NCBI RefSeq assembly: GCF_042242105.1
Contig: NC_092018.1
Coordinates: 28,204,167 to 28,268,166 of the forward strand
DNA: 64,000 nucleotides
Direction: 5' to 3'
Source: Pempheris klunzingeri
Taxonomy: Eukaryota; Chordata; Actinopteri; Acropomatiformes; Pempheridae
The notes under the pieces: generated by a model
Database searches by the model: none
The model's input: the letters and a program-made list of their open reading frames with translations, nothing else
What the model was told of the DNA's origin: nothing
Shown: piece after piece, positions 38,252-61,996 of the stretch
Numbering within the stretch: the stretch's first letter is position 1
Layout of the letters: each line of letters begins with the position of its first letter
Made by a program: the position numbers and the translations under genes

Positions 38252-39577
38252 TTAAAATCTGCGTTGCTTGTTAGGTCCATAGTCCCCAGACCCGGGGAGG
38301 CCTCTGGGGAAGCCACCCTGGCCCCCTCCGGGCATGTTGTTGTTCCCTGGCCCCGGCATCATGGGGGCGTTCTCAGCAGCCATGCCGGGGGTGCCGGCAG
38401 GACCAGAGTTGCCGCCCATTGAGTTTCTGTTCATGGGCATCCCATGATTGCCCATGTGCATCCTCATGTCTTGCTCCCTGCTTTCAGGGAAGTTGCCTCT
38501 GAAGTTCTCCTGCTGCCTCTTCATCATCTCCTCATTGCGCATCCTCATCTCCTCCTCTCTCCTCCGGCGCTCCTCCTCCTGCCGGAGCTCGGCCTGCTTC
38601 CTCTTCTGCACCTCCTGATTGTGGAGCTCCTCCATCCTCCGCAGCTCCTCCTGCCGCCTCAGCAGGTCCTGCCTCATCAGCATCACCTGGTGCTCGTGCC
38701 TGGCCGCCTCCATCTCGGCCTCCAGCTTCTCCTGGGCCTCCTTCATGTTGCGGTCCACCATTTCGTACTGCTGCTTCTCCATCTCCATCAGGGCCTTCCA
38801 GCGCATGGCGTACTCGTACTCGAAGGAGCCCGGCTGAGCAAACCTCGGTGGCTGCTCGCGCTCTTTGTGATACTGCTGGTTTTTGTTTATGAGCTTTTCT
38901 GACAGTCCCTCCTCTTCATCGTACTGTTCCATAGGCTCCACTGTGACAGGCCGGGGAAAAGCTGTGAGAAGATAGGCACCATCACTGCACTTATCCAGAG
39001 CCTTCCTTGCAGCTGGCTTTGAGGTGTACTCCACTATCCCCTTCCCCGTGGGCCTCCCTCGGTCGTCCACTATGACCACGGCTCTTTCTATCTGACCAAA
39101 CACTGCGAAGGCCTCCTCCAGCAGCTCGTTGGACACAAAGTCTGGCAAATTTTTCACAGTTAAGGCAGCACCATGTGTTGCAAACCTCACCCGTATGGGC
39201 CTGCCTCTGAACGGAGTGTCATCCAGCTCGGCCCTGGCGATCTCTGCTATGATCCTGGTCTCCAGCCGGATGAAGCCGAAGCCTCTCTCCTTGTTGATGA
39301 AGATCTCGTTGGCTTTGCCGTACTTGTCGAACAGCTTCTCCAGGTCCTCCTCGGTGACTCCGGTCGGCAGGTTTCCTACAAACAGCCTGCTCCGCTGGGT
39401 GAAGGTTTTCTCCCCGGGCTTCCTGAAGCTCTGCAGGTCCAGGGTTAAGGCCTCATTCGGGTTGGTCTGGTCGCCGGGCTCGGGCTGCTGGCCGTTGGTG
39501 TTTGTTCCTCCGGGTCTCTTCTGCTCTCCCGGGCGGCTGGGCCCGTGGTTCTGATGGGAGCCTCTGTTTCCTTGCAT
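38252..39577 (-). CDS. nono: NONO-family (DBHS) RNA/DNA-binding protein, single-exon gene
   Basis: One uninterrupted 441-codon frame starts [20 protein letters not shown] and ends GPNKQRRF. It has RRM1 (RNP2 LFVGNL 65-70; RNP1 RGFGFIRL 98-105), RRM2 (LTVKNL 139-144), the NOPS segment ([18 protein letters not shown], about 220-270), a long charged coiled coil (about 270-360) and a Gly/Pro/Met-rich tail with a basic C-terminal nuclear signal. DBHS proteins dimerise in nuclear paraspeckles and act in splicing, transcription and DNA repair. [21 protein letters not shown] points to NONO rather than SFPQ or PSPC1. It has no intron, whereas human DBHS genes have about ten, so it looks like a retrogene. 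The frame is intact and all core motifs are kept, so it is probably functional. In-frame codons extend upstream to 39775 but read as unconserved 5' UTR. Confidence 0.9.
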   Translation of the reverse strand: MQGNRGSHQNHGPSRPGEQKRPGGTNTNGQQPEPGDQTNPNEALTLDLQSFRKPGEKTFTQRSRLFVGNLPTGVTEEDLEKLFDKYGKANEIFINKERGFGFIRLETRIIAEIARAELDDTPFRGRPIRVRFATHGAALTVKNLPDFVSNELLEEAFAVFGQIERAVVIVDDRGRPTGKGIVEYTSKPAARKALDKCSDGAYLLTAFPRPVTVEPMEQYDEEEGLSEKLINKNQQYHKEREQPPRFAQPGSFEYEYAMRWKALMEMEKQQYEMVDRNMKEAQEKLEAEMEAARHEHQVMLMRQDLLRRQEELRRMEELHNQEVQKRKQAELRQEEERRRREEEMRMRNEEMMKRQQENFRGNFPESREQDMRMHMGNHGMPMNRNSMGGNSGPAGTPGMAAENAPMMPGPGNNNMPGGGQGGFPRGLPGSGDYGPNKQRRF

Positions 39578-40083
39578 TTTTTTGGAACAGAAATACAACC
39601 CGAGTCGACGAATCGCTCGATGAGACACACAAACTCTCGGCAGACAGTGGCGCACAAAGAGCTGGTAAAATGGCGAGGCTGCGTGCTGCCGCGACGTTAT
39701 TGTGACCTCATATCTCTGCGACTTACGTACGTAAACCCGTGACTTTCCCTCTGTGCGACGCGGCGAGAAAAACAAAGAAGCTACACCGGGCTCGCCTTTG
39801 AAAAAAAAAATAAAAATAAATTATTGTTTTTCCCCTGCATATGCTCGGTATTCCCACTTTGACTCGTTGCTCGTTCAGATTTAATCTTTCTGTAATTTTC
39901 TATTTTTTTCTGACGCTGTGCAGTTTCTCGCGAGACTACGCTTCCGTCAACGAGCGATGTTATGCGAGTGATTTCGCGGGAACTGTTTCTCTTCCTCGCG
40001 GACAAGGAATAAAATCAGAAATATAACCCACTGTTTGATTTTAGGCGGGTAGCAGCTGAAGCTTGAGTGTCCCATCTTCTAAG
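39578..40083. promoter_or_regulatory. Shared head-to-head promoter of the NONO-like gene and pold2
   Basis: Divergent start sites must lie in this CpG-rich stretch. It contains TCTCGCGAGA at 39926-39935, the same element found upstream of rictor, followed by further CG-rich words (gcgagtgatttcgcggg). A non-coding first exon of pold2 probably ends at 40083 (AAG|gtaagg). Confidence 0.7.
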
Positions 40084-40233
40084 GTAAGGCTGTTAAATCT
40101 TTCACATGAGCAATTTTCTAAAAAAGAAAAACAAACGTCATCATCAGACATCATTACTAGCTGTCATAGAGGTGAGTTAGCCTCAACACCTGTAACACCT
40201 GTGACTCCTCTGCTCTCCTGCTTCACGACAGTC

Positions 40234-43050
40234 ATGTTCTCCGACCTGAGCGCCCAGAAAGAGAGCTCCTCTCTGCTCCGACAGCCCACCTCCGAGGACC
40301 AGGGCCCGGTGTTTGAGAGGACGTCGCTGGCCTACAGCCCCTGCTCCGAGCGCTACAAAGTCGGGGAGCGGAACTTTAATCGTCAGTATGCTCACATTTA
40401 CGCAACACGGCTTATGCAGATGAGGCCCTTGCTGTCAGAGAGAGCCCAGCAGAAGTGGGGTAAGCTCAGCACACCTGGCACTCTGAAGAGACTCAGTTAT
40501 ACTTCCATGTGTTCTCTAATGTCTTTCTGTGTCTCTGCCAGGGTCAGATGCGCTCATCAGGAAGCTGTGTGATCTCCAGACAGGGGAGCAGTGTTGCATC
40601 GTGGGAACCTTGTTCAAGCGTATGGAGTTGCAGCCATCTATTCTGCGAGAGATTAGCGATGAGGTCAGCAGACATGCTAAATTCACCTCCACATCCCAGA
40701 CGAAAGGAAACCTGCTGACGGCAGGTGTGTCATGTATCACGTCTCTTGTTTTCCCGTCTACTTCAGCACAACCTGCTGCCCCAGCCTGCACGAGCCAAGT
40801 TCATCAGTGAGACAGACGAGCTGATTCTGGAGGATGAGCTGCAAAGGATCAAACTGGAGGGCAAAATCGACCGAGACAAGTGTGTCACAGGTCAGGACTT
40901 TTCTCCAGGTCAAGACACTCTGCAGGATGTCACTGTCTCATCACTAAATGATCACAGTATTATAGCCTCCCCGTGTCGTGGCATCTCTCCTCTTTCAGGT
41001 AGTGTTATTGCTATATATGGAGCAGAAAGGAATGATGGGAAGTTCACAGTCGAGGACTTTTGCACGGCTGATCTCCCTCCACAGAAACCCAGACCTGCAC
41101 TCAGTTCTGACAGGTAAACACACACACACACACACACATACTGCTTAAATCCCAGTGATTTTGTGACAATATATTCTAATGGCTGTTGTCATCCAGGTTT
41201 GTGCTCCTGGCCTCAGGACTCGGTCTTGGCAATAGTCATGCCGACAGCATGCTGGGCCTACAGTTGCTCGTTGACATGGTAACCGGTCAGCTTGGTGACC
41301 AGGGGGAGCAGAGTGGGGCCGCCACAATTTCCAGGGTCCTATTGGCTGGAAACCTCCTGAACCAAAGCACCCAGGACAAAGACGCCTCAACCAAGGTGAC
41401 TGCTGATTAGTGAATATCTCCTACCAGTTTTAGTCTTTCAGAAAAGAAGCAGACGCTAACTGTTTTACTCTTGTCTTGTGTCAAGCCCAAGTACCTCACC
41501 AAGAAGACTCAGGCTGGCAGCGTGGAGGCCATGCGTCTGCTGGATGAGCTGCTGCTTCAGCTGGTGGTGAGTCTGCCTCCACCTCTGTGCATGTACTTTT
41601 TTAAGTTTTGTGCAATATGACATTATATTCTGTGACTCGATGTTTGCTTTATTGTTTAAACAGTGGTGGCTATTTTGTCAGTATTACTGGCTGAGAGAGA
41701 GAGACACACACACATATATAGAGTTATAGAGGGCTTTATCCATTTCACACTCTCTTATTACAGCATTTATCTGCTGATCATGTCCAGGGTGACGTAAAAT
41801 GAGTCGGTGTTGAAATGGTTGATTAATCGATGAGTTGGTAGAAAAAAAAAAAAACAATTACAATAATTCATAAGTTATTTATCAAGTAAGAAATCCCTGG
41901 TGGTTGTGAGGGGGGGGGTTTAAATGTATTTTTTCATTCTGAATATGTGAGTATTTCCTTTTTCTCTCTATTTTATAAGAACTTTTGGAATTGGGACGGT
42001 TAGATAAAAGAAAGAAACTAGACACATCACGTAGAACTCTGGAGTCATTTTTCACTGTTTTCTGACATTTTATAGATGAATTGACTCAATGGAAACAAAT
42101 GATTGACTGAATAATTCCATATACCCAAATGAATTTCTGCATTATGCTTAAAGTTCCCGTGACCAAAGAAGGGTTGATTTGAGAGTCACTGTGTCACTGC
42201 CTCCTGCCTCTCTAGACCTCTGTTCCAGTGGATGTCATGCCGGGCCAGAATGACCCCACCAACTACACCCTCCCACAGCAGCCTCTCCACCGCTGTATGT
42301 TCCCCCTGTCCTCGGTGTACCCCACACTGCAGCTTGTCTCCAATCCATACGTAGCTGACTTTGATGGAGTGAGGTGAGCGCATACACAGTCCCCGTCTTC
42401 CGTCTTTGCATTTAGCCGCCTTGAATCCCCAAAAAGCATGCAGATGTTTAAGTATGTTTGTTTGTGTTTCCCTTAAAGGTTTCTGGGCACATCAGGCCAG
42501 AATGTCAGCGACATTCAGAAGTACAGCAGCATGGACAGTCACCTGGAAATACTGGAGGAGACGCTGCTACTCCGACACCTGGCCCCTACAGCACCAGATA
42601 CTCTAGGTTAGTGGGACAATTTAGAGAATAAAACATGAAGCGTCTGGCTGATTTCGGTTGAAATTATTCACACTGTCTCACATTTTGTGCCAGGTTGTTA
42701 CCCATTTTACCAAAAAGACCCTTTCATCATGGAAGAGTGTCCCCACATATACTTCAGTGGCAACGCTCCAACCTTGGAGTCAAAGCTCATCAAAGGTCAG
42801 TGTGTGACGTGTACATGAACACCATGGTCTTTCTTTAGGCTCTAATATTCAATTTATAGCAAACATATTTCTTCTTGTCTTCCTGCCAGGTCCTGATGGC
42901 CAGGAAGTCCTTTTGGTTACTGTTCCGGAGTTCAGCAGCACCCAAACGGCATGCTTGGTCAATTTACGCACTCTTGAATGTGAGCCAGTCAGCTTCTCGG
43001 CCTTCTCTGCTGACGACGACGAGGAAAGTGAGATGAACGTCAGCCACTGA
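40234..43050 (+). CDS. pold2: DNA polymerase delta subunit 2 (p50 / B-subunit), complete
   Basis: Coding exons: 40234-40459 (exon starts 40232), 40542-40663, 40767-40890, 40999-41113, 41197-41395, 41486-41566, 42216-42373, 42479-42606, 42694-42795, 42890-43050. Total 1416 bp, 471 aa (human 469), phases consistent. The product is the regulatory B-subunit that holds the catalytic p125 and the p66 subunit in the lagging-strand replicase. It has an N-terminal OB fold and an inactive calcineurin-like phosphoesterase domain. Conserved stretches include [81 protein letters not shown] and [12 protein letters not shown]. The start follows a 148-bp intron in the 5' UTR. The gene diverges from the NONO-like gene and converges on aebp1. 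Confidence 0.98.
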
Positions 43051-43749
43051 GGGTCCACACTCACACTCAACGTACTGACACCTCTCGGACTCTATCGACG
43101 CGTATTCAGTCATCAACTTTGGGTCAAGAATTACAGACCTTGCTGCACTGACGCTGTCCTGAATCCTCAGGGTCAATGACATGCTGTTAATCAGTGGTCA
43201 TAAAGGCGGCCAAAAAAAAGGAGACAAGACGAGCACTGTGTATTAACAAGCCTTTATTTGAAAAATAGCTCTTCTACCCCAGCTGTGTCTGAGGAAACAC
43301 GACAGAAGACTCTTTCCCTCCTCTGACTCTGTTACCAACTTTGAACAAATGCTTTTTAATGTTTTAGTGACTGTAAAACATAGTTCTGCCATTGATGAAG
43401 ACCGTGTAAATAGTTCAACTTTTGTTAATGTGCATCCACAATAAACACCTTTTTTCATGAAGCGAAGAGCATTCATAAAATAGACTGGATAACAAGTCAG
43501 AAAAATGCAGTGTGATCGGTCAGGCTGAAGTATAGTTAATTAACAGAGTCAGTTTCTGTGAAGAGGCATTTATAGTATTAGATACACTATACAATTAATA
43601 TAGTTAATATTCTGTACATTGCTTACATGTCGCACAAAGACAGCATTCCTCGTGTCTTTATCAACCTGCTCAGAGTACAACATGGCAATGAGATCTACAC
43701 ATAGGAGAGGAGGTTTGCCTGTTTACTGGATCGTGACCCTATGTTTTGT
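43051..43749. terminator. Convergent, probably overlapping 3' UTRs of pold2 and aebp1
   Basis: The pold2 poly(A) signal is AATAAA at 43440-43445. The nearest minus-strand AATAAA for aebp1 is TTTATT at 43253-43258. If both are used, the two mRNAs overlap by about 200 nt. Confidence 0.6.
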
Positions 43750-55375
<11,626 letters not shown>

Positions 55376-56339
55376 ACCTGCTGCTCTTCTAACTGCGGGA
55401 TCCTTTGGTTTGGACTTTGTACTTTTCTTCCCCCGGCCGTCAAACTCTCGGTCCAATTTCGCCTCTCCACCAGAAGAATTACTTTTCACCCTTCCTTCCC
55501 CTCGTGTCCCTGCAGTGCACGCACTTTTGCTCCAGCTGGGAAGTTTCTTCAGCTCCACTCTTACCCACAGCCACAGTGTCAAGCAGGCTCAGACTGGGCT
55601 AGACAGAGATGGAGTGGGAGGGGGTAGGGATAGACAGGGAGGGAAGGGAGGTGGGTTATATAGTGAGACAGAGTGAGAGAGGGATACAGCGCAAAGCAGC
55701 AATCCAGTTAAATGAATAGACTGGCTTCCTAATTGCCTCGCAGCTATATGGTCAGCTGAAACAACAGCACAAGGCCAGAGGATCCCCTTCACCTGGCTGA
55801 CGAGTCACAACAGGTGCAGGGCTCAGACCGGAGACGTGGAGGGGGTGGGGGTGGGGGGGGCCATGAGGGAGGACAGGTGAGGCCTCAGACTACAGGGCTT
55901 GCACCTCCTGAATTAGAGAAAGCAGCCAGCTCCTTTTTGGTCTGCAGCTCCTGTCGAATTCCTCGGCAGAGAACTTGTGCGCCCTGCAGACTCGTCACTT
56001 TGCAGAACAGCACAAGAGAGGAGTGACTCCTTGGACACTGAATTCCACAACAAGAGGAGGAGGAGGAGGAGGAGAAAGGGTTCAAACGGGGGAGGATAGG
56101 GATTTTGTGTGTGTTAACAGAACCAAACACCACTAATCATTAGAGAGAGGAATTCAAAGCAAATGAAAACAAGCAGGAGAAGAACATAAATTCTTTTTCG
56201 GTCCCGTACTTGTTTTGGTTGGGATCTTTGCTTTCCATCTCGTCTCGGTGACGCTCTGTCATTCTTTCCTCAGTGTGTTGCGTAGCTCGCTTTCTCCTTT
56301 CTGGAGAAGAAGTTATGGTGGGCAAGGGGGCCATGGAGG

Positions 56340-56381
<42 letters not shown>

Positions 56382-58355
56382 ACGGGAGAATTGTTTGAGC
56401 AGATGACAGAAATATAACCTTTAAAGATTTGGTGTTTTCTTTGCCATCCCCCCATCCATGTCCTCTTCCTCCTCTGTCCACTGTTTGAAGAGTCTGTCAG
56501 GGCTTTAAAAGGCTGGACGTGTAGTATATTTTGCCACCAGTCTCACCCAGATACATCTTCTAGTCCTCCTTGGGAATCATGAGCTGCTTATTTTCAGTGA
56601 GGAACATGCCAGAGGGCCTGAAATCTACCTCCAGGTGAATATGTAAGATGGAAAAGAACAGTTTTGAATGTGAATAAAATCACATTGTGCTCATTTTGAA
56701 TTTTAAACACCATTATAAAGATCACAATTAAAGGAAGGAGAAGGTAATGTCAGAGGAAAAGGGGCGTCACATTACCCCGCTTGTGCAGACATTCCTACCA
56801 AAGGCGATGACCTCAGCTCAAGTTTTTGCCCCAGTTTTCCAAAAACCTCCATCGTCACCTTCACTCTTCCATGAGAGGAGGTCTATCATCCAGAAATGCA
56901 TGTTGGTAGAAGGAAGCAGTGTAATCAAAACACTGTACAGCCTGCTGAAGTCCTATTGAATCTGCTCAGGCACAGACACAAGAGTGATTTGCTCTGAATG
57001 GGCTCAACACAGAGCAAGTTTTCAGACAAGAGAGACACAAAAAGCACTAAAGTGCATGCAAACATACACACACCTGCACAAATAATTCAGCTCGTACTGT
57101 CCCAGATTGTGAGGACGGTAAAACACAGAGTTTCATTATAAGATAAAAAGACTGTGGAAGATTTTATTTTAACAAAATTGTATTGCAATGCACAATCATT
57201 TCAATGGAGGATATGACTAAGGGTGCAAAGAATGCAGCAGATAATTCAGACTACAGTAAGGTCAAGCTGAGGCCTCTCAGCTGGCAACGATACGGACACC
57301 CACGGGGGAGCTAGCTGGAAAATGCTTTTTCTTCTTCTTTCACCGAAAACTATTACAGAATACAGACAGAAATGTGCACAGAGAAATGCATGAAGTAATA
57401 AAGGCCAAATCAAAGTCTGGATAACAATATGTGAATCATTTTAATCATTAATGGGCGTGAAGAAAGGCCAGAGCAGCTACTCCCTGATAAGAAAGATGTA
57501 CTTGTACTATTTCAATTCTAAGCCATTCATACTTTACTCCACTTCATTTACTTGACAGCTACTATAGCAAATATAGCACACATTAGCTCCACTTTGACCA
57601 GCTACATTAAAGCGTGACTTTTAAGAGATGAGTGTGTTTTTATTTTTATCTATTAATTCTTGGTTTAACGCCCCAGTAATAATAATAATAAAACACACAG
57701 TGGTGGAAGAAGTACCAACACCTCAGTGTAAAAATATCCCATTACTGCATGTGTGTCAACATTACTCAATGCAGAGTAATGGTATATTATACTGGATTAT
57801 TATTCCACATGCACGTGTTAGTAGCATTTTACTGTCGTACTTTGTCCAGATTAAGCTAATCTTGAATATGTTATTGACTGGTAGGTATTTAAATCTGTTA
57901 CTGCATCATATTTTGATCATATGTAGGTTGTATATATATGTAGTAGAGTTTAAAAAAGTATAATACCTCTCTGACTGTACAGGAGTAGAAGTACAAAGTG
58001 GCAAAACTACATACTTATGCATTAAATGTACACATTCCTTCACATGACGAGTACTTATATATTTCTCTTTTAATTACATTTTGCTGATTCAGTTACTTTT
58101 AATCTAATCTAATTTTGAATTTGGGGTTTTCACATTTTGCTGCTGCCACTGACACATAAATAATGGCTCTGAAAACGTCTCGTGCCATCGTATAGAAGAT
58201 GGGGGGGAAGCTCCAGAGTAATGTGACCATAAACACTTAAGACTTTAGTTGACTTTCATAGGACCATTACACTGGCCACAGTTACAGAGAGTTTAATTGC
58301 AGTATAGACGACAGCACACTTTACAGACTTGGGTTTTAATGGACCTGACATAACT
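55376..58355. other. Upstream region of aebp1, no gene recognised
   Basis: It contains the aebp1 5' UTR and presumed promoter (about 55.38-55.7 kb), G-rich and purine-rich tracts near 55838-55860 and 56054-56076, and a (CA)n repeat at 56342-56379. No splice-compatible conserved exon is visible. Confidence 0.5.
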
Positions 58356-58515
58356 TTTATTTGACTGTTAATTCCTGTAGGTGAACATAATCAGAGCAGT
58401 GCACATTAAGTCTGGGGTCCGCGCACACAGCCTTGAACTGAGAGTCAGCATCTATTGGGCAGGAAACAATGACATCAGAGACAGGGGGAGAGGAAGAGGG
58501 TTGGGGGAGGGAAGG
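58356..58515 (-). other. Possible terminal exon of unknown minus-strand transcript
   Basis: A strong acceptor (tttctctctctccag) at 58517-58516 is followed by 160 nt that can stay open (…FKAVCADPRLNVHCSDYVH…) to a TAA and an overlapping AATAAA at 58361-58356. The peptide is unknown to me, and no upstream exon can be tied to it. It may be a non-coding transcript or chance. Confidence 0.2.
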
Positions 58516-59811
58516 CTGGAGAGAGAGAAAGAGTAAGAGTGAAAGAAAAATCCTGTAATCCAGCAGGCTCACTAGGTACAAATGGAAACAGATTTTTAAA
58601 ACTCCATGCTGCTCTTTTCTCTTCCGTGCTCACTGTGCATGTGGACACCTAAACAGTCCAGGAGGGTATGTGACACACCACTGAAGCCTGTGTATTAGAT
58701 TATTAACCCTTTCACAGGCTCCTGAGTGATTTAGGTAATTGAAGTGGTCCTGTATTTGTCCTTTGCTCTCCACTGAAATCACATGCACATTGGAGAAACT
58801 GCTAATATGAGCACAGGCAGCACAGTAAACTATTAGCAGATATGAAAAATGGCACATGGAGCTGTGATTTTCAACTGAGATCAGTGATATAAGGTTGGCT
58901 GAAATATTTTTCCATCCTGTGAGAGCTGTGATTCAGCAGGTCCACCACAGCATAGTCATCTGGCAATGTGGGACAGGGGCCACGAGTCTGATTAAGCACA
59001 GATGTAGAAGCACGCAGCACCAGGAATCCTTCGGAGGCATCTCAACTTTATTGACCCACAACCAAAATCCGGACTCTCTGATCGGCTTCAAATATTTTAA
59101 CATTGTACCGCGTCTCGCCTGTATTATGGCAACACGGGGGAAACATATTTGTTCATTCAAATCGTGTTTAATAGGGCTTCAGTGACGTCTACGGTAATTT
59201 GTTCCCCTGATGAGAGACAAAGCACAGACTGAGAAGCCTTGGACTGTGGCTGAGACGTTCAAGGGTGTCTACACAGCCTGCCAATATCTGGTGCGCCGCC
59301 CCAGTGATGAAGCACCAGAGGAACTTCACTCAAAACTAAACAACCAAAGGGAGAATAAATAAGGATCAGATTTAAATTTCACAGGAGTAAACTGGCAGTG
59401 AAAGCTAAACACTGACAAAATAGTTGGAAATGATTTGTGTACACAAGGATATTTTGTAGTACTTCATTTAAAAAAATAAAAAAACTGGACTACGTCCCAC
59501 CTGAGGATCGTAATATGCTCTCATAGCTTTGGCTCGGTTAGTTGTGACCATAACAAAGTGTGCACTCTAGTGGCTGAAGTGCAGAATAGCAACAAAAAGG
59601 CTGAGGGCCTCCCACACACCAAACCTCTGTGCCCTCTCCAAACTTCATAGTAATTCCTACACTTTTTTTGTGTGCTCAGAAATGTACACAAAAAAGCTTG
59701 GTTACTGAGTGTTGATGTACTCACAGCACACGCAAGCGCAATTGTTTTCATTGGATTCAATTAAAAGGGTTCAGTGATTCCAGAGAAAACGCGTTTTGTT
59801 TTTAAACAGCA
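58516..59811. other. Non-coding stretch, nothing recognised
   Basis: Unique-looking AT-rich sequence between the possible 58.4 kb exon and the downstream poly(A) signal. Confidence 0.4.
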
Positions 59812-61951
59812 TTTATTTAGCTTTCTCCATACAATACATTTAATGTACAACAGCACATACTGTATTCTGAAATAACTCTCAGTATAAAATAGGGCTTCTA
59901 CAATCAAGGTACAGTCATAAAATGCTCTGAGGGACATGACGACGACTGCAACAGTAAAACACCTTCATATAAAGCGCAGGATCTTGAGAGAAGTGATTGT
60001 ATTTGCCAAACTGCTTCTGCTGTAGGAAGCAGAACTTCACACCACACCTCTCAGAGCATCCTACATCCTGCAAGAACCCGTTTTTTTTGTTTTTCTTTTT
60101 GTTTTTCCCTCTTGGTTCTGGTTTCACAACTGAGGAGATTCCAAACGATGATCAACGCATAATAACTGCTGAAAATATAACTTTTGGTAATGTGAGAGGA
60201 TAAATCAGGCCTTGTTTGGATACTGAATATATACCAAGGTCAAAGCATACACCGTATTATGACTGCTAATCAAGCCTATATCTTTACAATCATATATTGA
60301 ACTGTTTGTTTGTGACTGTAGCTGTAAAGACTGCATTGTTTCTGAGTGTTTTCTGGACATCAAACACTTAAAACACAGCAAAAGTATACTGTACTATCAC
60401 TGAAGCCACGATAAAACCAGCTTATTTCAAACATGGTAAACATGAGCCAATTATAGGTAGTTTTAAAAAGGATTTTTTTAAATCTGCAGATGTGCATCAG
60501 AGCGTGTGTGGGCCTATATAGTGTCTAAATGTGTCTTTAAATAGAATACACATAACATTGACCAGCTTTTGTGTTAGTTTACTATTACGTAGTGCTTCAG
60601 GTGTTGAATATACATTATATAACATGTCCAAATTGGGATGAGAGAAGGCCTAGGTACAAGGAAACATAAAAAGATGGAGTCTGACTCAGAGGCCAAACAA
60701 ACATCAGGAGAGAGAAAGGAGAGATTTGTCTCAAGTCTTGAGGTAAGCAATGTGTTTCAGTATAATGCCCTACAGACAATCATACAGTTACAATCATTAA
60801 TTCTCTATATACAAACTTCCTGATTTACATACGCTGTACTGCTCCTCAGTTTAAAATTTAATAAAACTAAATGTGAGATCAAAGCCGTGGTGCAATTTTT
60901 CTTTTCTAGCAAGGAGGGGAATCTGACTCCACGAAGCCTGGGTCATGAGGTGGGCGATGATGAACGTTATGGCTATTGAAGATGGCCCATTTCCTCTTGC
61001 ATACGTCACACATACTATCAAATATCTACAACAGTGCAAATTTCCTTGTTCAGGCAAAGCACACGCAAACAACAGGCTAAACTATATCAGCTCACTTTTG
61101 AAGTCATGTGGCGGAGAACGGAGATGGCAAAGCGCGACTATCTGAGTAGGTGTCGAAAGAGAAAATGTACATGCCTGTGTATTTTAATATAAATCTCCAT
61201 TAGGCCCACGTGTTTTAGGGGGATCACATCGACTCTGTGTACTGTGTTACATGAATGGAGGAAGTCCACTGTGGCACAGTGGCTCAAATAAAAAAAAAAT
61301 AGAATAAAAAAAAGGAAGCAAGGACCAACCAGCACTCTACCCCACATGGCTCCTCTGGATGTAGGCACCGTTTTTTACTGTTACCTTCTTAGAAGACAAC
61401 GTTGAGCTCAATGACACGTCAAGCCTATCCCACATCTCTCCAAAACATGCGCTGCGCCACCTAAATGTGTGTCTACTGAAGGAGACTTAATGCGAATACG
61501 AAATAAATGTGCTATAGTAGTAACAGTTTGCGCACTCATTGACACTACAGACTGTAACTGAGACATGACATCAACAGGCTTTACGAAGAGGAGGAGGCTA
61601 TAGGATGCTACAGTACTAGTGCTACCTGAACATGCTACAGATTGAGACTACACCGATGGGAGACGGTTTCACATTAGCACAAAGCAGGAACCAGCTTTGC
61701 TGAGGAGCTCTACCCATTTCCAGGCCACAGAGCCGCTGAAACCAGCCGTGTCCAGAACCGACGTGGTTTTTAAAAAAGCAAACCAAAGGATGTGTTCTAT
61801 CAGGATACATCTCGTCCTCGGGAATGTTATGTACCATTTCTAAAATGACAAAAGAGCCGTCTTTGCAGCTTGATGGATCAAGTACTTAGTAAAGCTGGCT
61901 TATTGTGTGCAGAGGAAAGCACCCCATCTGTAGTCAGTTCCTGTCATATGT

Positions 61952-61996
<45 letters not shown>

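Noticed and set aside
38444-38902. Plus-strand Leu-rich 152-codon frame
   Set aside because: Antisense of the Glu/Arg-rich coiled coil of the NONO-like gene.
39578-39775. 66-codon in-frame N-terminal extension of the NONO-like protein
   Set aside because: Unlike any DBHS N-terminus. [10 protein letters not shown] has the expected Gly/Asn/Gln-rich start, and the upstream part overlaps the CpG promoter.
55376-55582. Longer aebp1 start at 55582
   Set aside because: It would place the hydrophobic signal peptide about 70 residues inside. The Met at 55375 gives a normal secretory start.
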